A DNA stretch of 33,695 nt from Clostridia bacterium (GTDB lineage Bacteria; Bacillota; Clostridia; UBA1381): positions 1 to 33,695 of the forward strand of contig CAADSR010000300.1 in assembly GCA_900751685.1 (NCBI GenBank). The letters run 5' to 3'. The notes under the pieces are model-generated. The model was given only the letters and a program-made list of their open reading frames with translations, was not told the origin of the DNA and searched no databases. Within the stretch, counting starts at the first letter, position 1. Each line of letters opens with the position of its first letter. Below are positions 7,571 through 15,400 of this stretch, in pieces. The translations under genes were made by a program, and so were the position numbers.

Positions 7571-7619
7571 AAAAAATGACCTACACAAATCTCTTTGTGT
7601 AGGTCATTTGGTGCCGATG
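7571..7619 (-). repeat. Probable attachment-site copy: 3' end of tRNA-Leu plus its terminator
   Basis: Read on the minus strand this is CATCGGCACCA, the 7-nt 3' acceptor strand, discriminator A and CCA of tRNA-Leu(UAA), followed by a terminator with a 16-bp perfect stem (7574-7589 with 7594-7609). The same arrangement occurs at 20211-20259 in the same orientation. A block of 22 nt (7598-7619 and 20238-20259) and a 15-nt block (7571-7585 and 20211-20225) are identical. Similarity ends exactly where the acceptor stem ends. This is the layout left by integration at a tRNA 3' end; a relic of a second tRNA-Leu gene is the alternative. Confidence 0.75.
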
Positions 7620-7700
7620 AAACGGTACCATTTTGAACAACATAAAATGTATAATTTATATATTTTTCATAAAAATTTTTTACTAAAAGAAGTTAGATAG

Positions 7701-7728
7701 ATTTAAATAGATTTTAATCTATTTAAAT
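7701..7728. repeat. Perfect 13-bp inverted repeat near the island end
   Basis: ATTTAAATAGATT and its exact reverse complement are separated by 2 nt. The position close to the putative att copy would suit a recombinase or excisionase arm site, but no T tract or gene end nearby explains it. Low sequence complexity weakens the case. Confidence 0.4.
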
Positions 7729-7879
7729 ATTCTTTCAATTCTTTTGATATTATGATTATATCATTTCTTGTAATTTTTGTCAACCTAAATTCTCATCTTT
7801 GCTTTGTATTAAAAAATTTAATGAAACACTGATTATTCATATTGAATATTATAGGAATTTATATGCACACTTACTTACC

Positions 7880-7921
7880 AAAAAAGGTCTGTATCAAATC
7901 TTCATAGTTCAGATACAGACC
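7880..7921 (-). terminator. Second (backup) terminator of the Kelch transcript
   Basis: A 10-bp stem GGTCTGTATC (7886-7895) with GATACAGACC (7912-7921) and a 16-nt loop. On the minus strand the stem is followed by TTTTTT. Confidence 0.6.
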
Positions 7922-7946
7922 CTTATTCAGTTCTTTATAGATTCAG

Positions 7947-7973
7947 CAAAAAACCGCCGGTTTAACCGGCGGT
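7947..7973 (-). terminator. Terminator of the LamG/Kelch unit
   Basis: ACCGCCGGTT (7953-7962) pairs with AACCGGCGGT (7964-7973). On the minus strand TTTTTTGC follows. It begins 23 bp after the Kelch stop codon and is a textbook intrinsic terminator. Confidence 0.88.
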
Positions 7974-7995
7974 CTTGATTGCTGCATTAATACAA

Positions 7996-10518
7996 CTACT
8001 CCGTATAGAAATATACATTGCTCGTCCCAGTAATAGAGGATTTAAATTTCATGACATTCAAGTCTCCATACCAGCGCAATTTTGAAGGAATTGTACGCTC
8101 TATTGTAAATTTAATGATACCTTCCGATGGAAGATATTCTTTTACAAAAATATCTGTATTCGGGATATAATCATGATTCACTTGCGTATCAGTATTTCCA
8201 TTAAAAGTGCATAGGTCTTCCAGTGATAATTCATCTGGTTTGTATTTTACTACAAAGGTTTTGTTTTTAAACGTATCCAGCCCAGATACATAAAAATGAA
8301 TCTTATAGGTATTGTTCTGGCGGCAGTCAATACTAGCAGTATTATAGGTGTTATTAATTCCTTCGCTATAGATAGTTTGAAGCTCGCTGGAATACGAGGT
8401 TCCGTCAAATCCGCCAATCAGCCAGAGCTGCTCCCCATTTTCTTCAAAACCATACCATGCATTTTTAAATTCCGTATCAATCAGGCTGTCACTGATATAG
8501 TTTTCCACCGGATAATACTCTTTAAAAATAACATTTTGACTACCGTCAAGGGCATTTTGACCCGCAATAATGATTTTATCTCCAAAGACTACCGTCTTTG
8601 AAAAAGCATACGCCGGAAAATCATCTGATTTTGTTGTCCAGGTATCTGTAGCCGGGTCATATTCATCAATGTATGTCAGGGGCTGGGTCTCGTCCATCCC
8701 TCCCATAAGATATAGTTTATTTTGATATACCTCAAGATTAAATGAGATTCCCTTGCGGGGCGCTTCATGAACCATGGACCAGGTATCAAGAAGCGTGTCA
8801 TAAACATAGACCTCATTGGTAATATCCGCATCCTCACGTCCGCCGGCCACATAAATATTATTCCCGATCACAGCTGCCGCTGCTTTATCCCGGGCAATCG
8901 GGATATCCTGATGTGTCGACCATTGCTTTGTTTCTACATTGTAAGAAATCACTTCCCGGACATAATCACCAGAATAATAGCCTCCGATAATATAGATTTC
9001 ATTTCCAAGTGCCACAGCGCTAAAACCACGGCGGGCGGAAGGCAGGGTCGCAACAGTTTCCCATTTTGCAGTTTCCCCGTTATAATGGAAAATATCAGAC
9101 GAAGCCCTTCCTTTTTTTCGTCCTCCAATCAAATACGTTTCCCCGTTAATATTGACTGTCTCAAATTTTATGATGCCTTGATCCAGGCTGATTTCCGGCG
9201 GGGCAAAATAATCTTCATAAAGAAAATCAACATCACCACAATAATCTCCGTCAATATATCCGCCGATAATACAAATGCCATCTTCCAGCGGGGCGGCTTG
9301 GGCATAATAAGTATCAAACAAGACAGCACGTGCGTTCGACCATTCATTTGAGTCAAGATTATAGATCTGCTCGTATAAGTAACTAATCCCATTCATAGTC
9401 CTCCAAAAAGCATGGATCCGGTTGCCATATAAAACAACAAGGGGCTGTGCAAAAATTCCAGTCGCATCTCCCATCGGTGCCATTGCACTCCAACGTTTAG
9501 TGCCTATATCAAAAGACTCACAGCTAGGCAGATAGCCATAAGGATGCTGCTCATTAAACCCGCCGATCACATAAATCGTTTTGTCCCTGCTTACAACCCC
9601 TAGATCCATTCTTGCAGTACTCATTTCTTTTGATAAGCTCCAGGAGTTCGTAGAAAAATTATAAGTTTCTACAGTTTTTAAAATACCTGTCTCATTTCTC
9701 CCTCCCAGGGCGTAAAGCAAGCCATCAGCATATACCAAGGCATGCCGTTCCCGCGGTTTTTGCATACTGGCCAGCTGCTTCCATTCGCCGGTCAAGAGGT
9801 CATAGGAATAAAACTCATTTGAAAAACCATTATCATAACCACCAGAGATATAAAGCGTATTGCCGTAACCTGCAGCGGCACAATATTTCATGCTATGGGG
9901 CAATTGCGCAATTGTGTTCCATGAATCATTCCGATAATCATACTCTTCAATAGTCTCTACATTCCCTTGATTTCCAACGCCGCCAATAGCATAAATTTTA
10001 TCATTTAAAACGACTGTTTTAAACTTTCCCCGGGCATCATTTAAAGGACAGAGATAACGGTCAAACATTCCGTTATTTTTAAGTGCAAATGTCGAGAGCA
10101 TTTCTGGCTCTGCAATGGTATCGGTCTCCGGCACAGGAAGCGGGACCTGATCCGGCACAGAAGATGGCTCTGTCTGTTCGGGAGCAATAGAAGGTTCTGT
10201 CTGTGAAGATGGAGGGGTCTCCGGCTCCTCTTCATTAATAACAGTATCAGTATTAGTCAAGGGGGTTTCTGTTGCCGCCGCTGCCGGCGGTATCTCTCCC
10301 TCTAACATAGACGTATCTGCCTCTGGCTCTTCTGCGGCGTCCTCTTCCTCCCCAGCATCCGGCTCCTGTCCTGCTTCCTCCGGTTCTACCACGATCCCCA
10401 ACTGTTCCTGCTGCTGGACCGGAGGGCCCGTGAGAGACTGGTCAAACACAGTCTGCGCATTGGCTGCGCTTCCGAATAAGCCCAGCACAAGCAGCAATGA
10501 AATGAATTTCTTTTTCAT
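7996..10518 (-). CDS. Secreted Kelch-repeat protein, probably two beta-propellers with a cohesin-like C-terminus
   Basis: 840 residues. The signal peptide is MKKKFISLLLVLGLFGSAANA (cut near residue 21). A low-complexity linker rich in E, P, T and S spans about 25-145. From about 155 to 705 there are some 12 Kelch repeats of about 48 residues, each with the IYAIGG or LYISGG core plus later conserved W, in two groups separated near residue 450; this fits two six-bladed propellers. The last 110 residues form a beta-rich domain ending LRWYGDLNVMKFKSSITGTS, which resembles cohesin-type sandwiches. Start choice: GGAGGTGG at 10524-10531 points to ATG 10518, not the ATG 10533 that overlaps the upstream stop. 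It lies 14 nt behind the LamG-like gene, so the two are translationally linked. Probable surface adhesion or carbohydrate binding; no catalytic residues recognised. Confidence 0.85.
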   Translation of the reverse strand: MKKKFISLLLVLGLFGSAANAQTVFDQSLTGPPVQQQEQLGIVVEPEEAGQEPDAGEEEDAAEEPEADTSMLEGEIPPAAAATETPLTNTDTVINEEEPETPPSSQTEPSIAPEQTEPSSVPDQVPLPVPETDTIAEPEMLSTFALKNNGMFDRYLCPLNDARGKFKTVVLNDKIYAIGGVGNQGNVETIEEYDYRNDSWNTIAQLPHSMKYCAAAGYGNTLYISGGYDNGFSNEFYSYDLLTGEWKQLASMQKPRERHALVYADGLLYALGGRNETGILKTVETYNFSTNSWSLSKEMSTARMDLGVVSRDKTIYVIGGFNEQHPYGYLPSCESFDIGTKRWSAMAPMGDATGIFAQPLVVLYGNRIHAFWRTMNGISYLYEQIYNLDSNEWSNARAVLFDTYYAQAAPLEDGICIIGGYIDGDYCGDVDFLYEDYFAPPEISLDQGIIKFETVNINGETYLIGGRKKGRASSDIFHYNGETAKWETVATLPSARRGFSAVALGNEIYIIGGYYSGDYVREVISYNVETKQWSTHQDIPIARDKAAAAVIGNNIYVAGGREDADITNEVYVYDTLLDTWSMVHEAPRKGISFNLEVYQNKLYLMGGMDETQPLTYIDEYDPATDTWTTKSDDFPAYAFSKTVVFGDKIIIAGQNALDGSQNVIFKEYYPVENYISDSLIDTEFKNAWYGFEENGEQLWLIGGFDGTSYSSELQTIYSEGINNTYNTASIDCRQNNTYKIHFYVSGLDTFKNKTFVVKYKPDELSLEDLCTFNGNTDTQVNHDYIPNTDIFVKEYLPSEGIIKFTIERTIPSKLRWYGDLNVMKFKSSITGTSNVYFYTE

Positions 10519-10532
10519 GATTGCCACCTCCA

Positions 10533-11507
10533 TTATTCTTCAATCTCAACAAGATAACGTGATACCGCTGTCCCGTGAGTTGCTTTGATAATGACCGGGG
10601 CTACCGGGGCGGAGCTTGTAACGGACAGTTCGCCCGTTTGCGGATCGATCGAAACGCCGCCCGCGCTGCTTTCAATTTCCCAGGTAGAAGGCGTGGTATA
10701 GATCATCTGGCCGGAAGCTGTAACAGCTTTGGTGTAATAAGGATATTTTCTTATTCCTGAACTTTTAGACGGGTATGGATCCCCAGAAATCGTGATTCCT
10801 GTAATATCCGGGTTTAGGACGGCAATATTGTCAAGGCACATTGTACTGGAGGCACCAACAGACAGGATCGTGCAATATGGCACCGGCTTTGTAATCGGTT
10901 GGTTTTCAATCTTAGTGACTAGCTTTTTAGTTTCCTTCTCCGTAACATAAATGCTTTGTAATGCTTTTGACGCATCATCTGTAATGTTTGCTTGGATTTG
11001 AACTGTATACCATTTATTCTCCGGATAGAAATAGTCTCCATTGGCTCCATGGAAATAGCCTAGACTATTGTTTGTGCCATACATCAGCCTTCCGCCTTCC
11101 CGAACGCAGACACGCAGGGCAATATCATTGATATCTTCTTGGCGGCGTTTTAAGTAGACGGCGGCATCATCGCCCTCAAATTTCACGTCAAAATTCATAA
11201 TGATCTCACCGCTGATCCGAAGGGTAGATGAAGGCCCGTTGGAAGGATAGTTAATATCAAAATATCTGGGTGCCGTATCGGCCGGGTTATTATAGGCCAA
11301 TTTTAAATATTTGTTGCCGGTAGTCTCATCTGTTTCTATAGATTTTAGCACCCGGCCGTTATTACTGAACAAGTCAGTTGAACCATAAGTAAAGTCCATA
11401 TTGATATACGTTGTATCGGATGCAAATCCGGTGACAATGCCATAGCTCAAAGATCCTAAAGCGCAGACAGCAAGCATTGCAGCAAGAATTCGTTTTGTTA
11501 TTTTCAT
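10533..11507 (-). CDS. Secreted LamG/concanavalin-like protein with C-terminal Ig-like domain
   Basis: 324 residues. The signal peptide is MKITKRILAAMLAVCALGSLSYG with further hydrophobic residues, probable cut after FAS (about residue 29). Residues about 33-235 are beta-rich and look like a jelly-roll, with INMDFTYG near the start, an EIIMNFDVKFEG strand, NKWYTVQIQAN and MCLDNIAVLNP. This pattern is common in LamG or carbohydrate-binding modules. Residues about 238-324 resemble a bacterial Ig-like (Big_2) domain: ITISGDPYPSK, STWEIESSAGGVSIDPQTGELSV, VIIKATHG. ATG 11507 follows CAGGAGGAAAATATA, a strong site. It heads the two-gene unit with the Kelch gene. Likely a surface polysaccharide-binding or adhesion protein; exact ligand unknown. 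Confidence 0.75.
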   Translation of the reverse strand: MKITKRILAAMLAVCALGSLSYGIVTGFASDTTYINMDFTYGSTDLFSNNGRVLKSIETDETTGNKYLKLAYNNPADTAPRYFDINYPSNGPSSTLRISGEIIMNFDVKFEGDDAAVYLKRRQEDINDIALRVCVREGGRLMYGTNNSLGYFHGANGDYFYPENKWYTVQIQANITDDASKALQSIYVTEKETKKLVTKIENQPITKPVPYCTILSVGASSTMCLDNIAVLNPDITGITISGDPYPSKSSGIRKYPYYTKAVTASGQMIYTTPSTWEIESSAGGVSIDPQTGELSVTSSAPVAPVIIKATHGTAVSRYLVEIEE

Positions 11508-11866
11508 TATATTTTCCTCCTGTTTTTTCTGTTGTAAATTGATTTTTAAAATAAGATAAGCCTTCCATCCCCAGAGTGAAACCTAGTTTGAATGTTATTG
11601 TAAATCTACTTGTTTTTCCAACTCTTTGTATCTTATTCTTTTCCTTTAAATTGAATCACATGTTTACCATTCTTACTGATGGTAAATTTATAATGATTAT
11701 ACGCGAATTCATAATTAAAAGGTTAATACTATCTATATTAATTTACTCTCTTTCAAATCAGCTCTTCGGAGATAAACTTTTTATTGTTATCACTATAATA
11801 ACAATTCGACAAATACAATTGTATAAAATTACAACCATAGTATTTTTCATGTTGATATTACTCGTT
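11508..11866. other. AT-rich spacer between the SLH-like and LamG-like genes
   Basis: No gene that I accept. It must hold the leader, and probably the promoter, of the LamG/Kelch unit on the minus strand, but I find no convincing -35/-10 pair. A plus-strand open frame crosses it without a ribosome binding site. Confidence 0.5.
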
Positions 11867-12463
11867 TTAATTTATACGCTCCAAAAAGGTTTGAAAATCA
11901 ATACGTTCGCTATCATCAGATATAATAAAGATATCCTTAATTTTTTTGATAACTTTATGTATTTCGTTTTTAGATGCTAACTCATCAGCATAAAATTTAC
12001 TTCCTCTAAGTGATATTAAGTTTGTTGAAACCATAAAAACAATTGATTCTATTGCCCAATCAGGTGCTATTTCAAGGTCAGATATATCGACTTGTTTTTC
12101 TTCCTGTTTTAAGCCATATTTTTGATTCAACTTTTGCATAAGCCTATATAATGTAACAGTTGCTTGGCATTTTGTTACATTTTCATTAGGCAAAAATTTT
12201 TCATCACCTACACCGTTCATAAATCCTTTTATATGAGCTTGCACAATTCTAATTTGAAACAAAGATTGATTTATATCACTGAATACAGTTCGTTCTTCTA
12301 TTGGTAATGAAAACTCCTGTGTTATATACTCATAAGTCTCCATTACTACATTAGCAAGTTCAGCTCTTGTCATCGTCACATTGTCCTCTTCGGCATTAAT
12401 TAAAGTGTGTGGTAAAAATGTAAGGCACATAATAAGAATAACCAATACAATTTTATGATACAT
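11867..12463 (-). CDS. Secreted protein with two SLH-like repeats, next to the Rhs toxin gene
   Basis: 198 residues. The signal peptide is MYHKIVLVILIMCLTFLPHTLINA (cut after INA, residue 24). SLH unit 1 (about 30-102) is TMTRAELANVVMETYEYI, VFSDIN, IVQAHIKGFMNGVGDEKFLPNENVTKCQATVTLYRLM. Unit 2 (about 118-185) is VDISDLEIAPDWAIESIVFMVSTNLISL, then a helix ending IHKVIKKI. ATG 12463 follows GAGAGGAG by about 8 nt, and that Shine-Dalgarno overlaps the Rhs stop codon, so translation is coupled to the Rhs gene. Very AT-rich. Its place directly after the toxin-bearing C-terminus is where an immunity gene is expected, yet it is exported and looks like a wall-binding protein. It may anchor the Rhs protein, protect against it, or do neither. 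Confidence 0.75.
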   Translation of the reverse strand: MYHKIVLVILIMCLTFLPHTLINAEEDNVTMTRAELANVVMETYEYITQEFSLPIEERTVFSDINQSLFQIRIVQAHIKGFMNGVGDEKFLPNENVTKCQATVTLYRLMQKLNQKYGLKQEEKQVDISDLEIAPDWAIESIVFMVSTNLISLRGSKFYADELASKNEIHKVIKKIKDIFIISDDSERIDFQTFLERIN

Positions 12464-12476
12464 TTAAGTTCTCCTC

Positions 12477-15400
12477 TCAATACTGCACTCGTATAGGCAT
12501 TGGAACTAACTGTTCTTGTCTTAATGAGTTTTCACTATACTTTCCTGGAGACACTGAATTTACCTGTTGTACTCCATTAGAGTCAGTCCAAAACCGATAG
12601 CTTGTAATTCCTGTTGTCCTCAATTCTTCTATCTTATTAACTTTTGTTTGCCATACACCTTTTTCATCTTGAACATAATAGGTTCCTCCTTTATAAGTAA
12701 GTTTATTGTTAGGATCAGTAAAATCACCATTCGGATCTGGCATATTATCATCATTTCCCTGAAGACGGTTATAAAAATGCACTAGCTCATGTCCCATAAC
12801 TATAAAATTAGTCTCGGGTACCATCTGATTTCCAGAATCAGTTTTTACCAACACATCAAAATTCACATTGGGATTATATAATATTTCAGCTGATGTTAAT
12901 TTTCCATTTGAATCATATGATGGCATCATATATGAATTATTATCAGTAGTATAATCTATAGTGCAAAGTATAGGGTCCGCAATTAACTCTCTAACTAAAT
13001 TAGTTCCATTTTTCCTGGTAGGATCGCTGACCTGATTAGTGATTATAACCAAACCTGTCGTAACATCATAATCCAAAGTATCATCTGTCAACGCTTGTAA
13101 TGCTTGTAAGCGGTCATCACCACTTGCTTTATAGTTTGGCAAGGTAAAAGCTAATCCACTTGGGTCGACAAATGTAATGGGACTATTATAACAATAAATA
13201 TACCAATTACTACCTGAACGGATAGGATCTTCACTAATAAACCGGCCAGTATTAGGAGCATAATATCTCGCCCGTAAATATGTATATCCTGTCTCTTCGT
13301 CTGTGTATTCCCCATTATAGCGGAACGGGTTATATACTTGCGGGGATGGCGTTAGCTGGTTCCCGAAAGCATCAAAATCATAGCTTGCTTCAACAGCACC
13401 ATTGCTGTCTAGCAGGTTTGTCACATTTCCCTGGCCGTTATAGATATAATAATGGCTGCTGCCTCCAGTATTGGAAGAGATGATTTGGCTTCCGGCCCGG
13501 TAATAGCTCGCCATTACTGCGCCTTGTTGGTCTTTCTCCTGCACGATATCCATACCGTTATAAATATGGCTGGTAGTGACGCGGTCTACTGTCTTGCTTT
13601 GCCGCAGATTATCCCCATTATATGTATAGGTAGAAATCTTACCATTGATATCAGCTTTTGTCAAACGGTTTAGTCCATCGTATTCGTAACTTGAAGCATC
13701 ACCGCTCTTACGGATCTGCACCCGGAAATCCACCTGTGCCGGAAGCATTAATTGCTCCTTGTTTGCATAAGTTTGGTTTCCGTTGTTATCATAGAAATAC
13801 CGGTTGATGTCAGTCGTCCCATTTGCTGTTTTTGCCTCTTCAAGCAATTGGTTATTTTTATTATAGGTATAGGCAGTCTGATAGGAATTGACTCCGTCAC
13901 TAACTGTTTTTTTCAGCCGGTTGCCGTAAGTATCATACGAATATGTTGCGGTATAACTGCCCGATACTGCTTCCTTAGTGAGCCTACCGATCCCATCATA
14001 CTGGTAAGTAGTGGTATTGTTTGTATCCGTCGCTGTTTTCTTATTGCCATTGAGATAATAGGTATAGGTATCATTTTGATACACCGTAGAATCCTTCTTC
14101 GTTACAACATTAGAAAGAGCGTTAATTTCATTATAGGTATAATTCGTATTGATCCCACCGCGGGTGACTGCTGTTACATTGCCATTCGCATCATACGTGA
14201 GAGAGGAAGTAATATTATCCCCTGTCATGCTTGTCATGCGGTTATTAACATCATATATGTAGGTTTGATCCAACGTAGTTTTGCCTGCATCTTTTATAAA
14301 GAAACGGGTCACATTGCCATTTTTATCATAGGTATAGTCCTTCACAAGTCCGTTCTTCGTTTCTTTTTGCAATTGTTGGCTGATACTGTACTCGTAAGTG
14401 GTAGTTCCAGTTTCATCCGTCATAGAGGTACGGTTGCCAAATTTATCATAGGTAAATGAAATATTTGTTATATCTTCTCCTTTTGCAGCCGCAACTGACT
14501 TGAGCAGGCCGTGAGGCGTATATGTATAAGTTTTGACATCGCCGTTTTTATCCGTCTTTTCAAGGATATTGCCAAATAAGTCATAGGTATAGAGCTCGCT
14601 GTTTCCCGCCGGGTCAGTCAATTTTATACATTGATTCAAGTGGTTATATTCATACTGAGTCAGCGCGTAATCATTTCCGCTTAATTGGTTTAGATCCTGC
14701 ACTTGTGTAAGGCCTGTTACCAGTTTTGTCTGGTTTCCTGCAGGATCATAAGCATATTGAGTGACTGAATCCGAAGTGCCGTCATGATTGATTACAGCGC
14801 AGAGCCGGTTGCGGTTATCATACTGATAGTGGACTGTGTCATAAAGTTCTGTAGTCCCGCTTTTTTCCCGCAGGCTTTCTACTTTTGCCTGATTGCCATT
14901 GACATCATAGTAAGACTTTGTAATACCGCCATTTGGCATGATCGTTTGTCTGACCTGATTGAAGGCATTGTATAAATAACGTGTTTTGTTTTTATTAAAG
15001 TCTATTTTTTCAGAAAGAAGGCCTGTAGAAGTGTTATAAGTATTTTCCGCAGTATTGCCTAATGCGTCAGTCGCTTTTTTAATTTGTCCTAATGCATTAT
15101 ATTCATATTTTATTGTATATGGAAGCGTACTTCCCGCGGCAATAGAGTTTGCATCTTGAACCGTCAGCATATTTCCCTGATAATCATAAGTATAGCGCTG
15201 GGTCCTATAATCTTCAAAAGCACGGTTTGCATAACCTCTCATTTTTTCTTCCACCAGATTGCCGAATAAATCATAATCCTTGATCACTTCTGTATAGTCA
15301 CTGTTGTTATTACGATAAAATTCACTAAAGGAAGTGATCCCTTTTGTTCCATTCATCTGGTAAGAATAAGGGCCAGATTCATATCTTGACAATTCTTCAC

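Larger units (their letters stand above)
7620..7995. other. AT-rich island end downstream of the Kelch gene
   Basis: No gene is visible. The stretch contains a perfect 13-bp inverted repeat (7701-7713 with 7716-7728) 80 bp inside the tRNA-fragment repeat, and two hairpin terminators for the minus-strand Kelch gene. Confidence 0.55.

Noticed and set aside
7571..7630. A second complete tRNA-Leu gene
   Set aside because: Only the last 11 nt match; the next bases (AAACGG on the plus strand) cannot form a T-arm.
11576..11980. Plus-strand open frame of 134 codons rich in I, L and F
   Set aside because: No ribosome binding site, it overlaps the SLH-like gene on the other strand, and the composition is what AT-rich DNA gives by chance.
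13752..14459. Long plus-strand open frame (235 codons) inside the Rhs gene
   Set aside because: It is the antisense shadow of the repetitive YD-repeat coding sequence, with no start signals.
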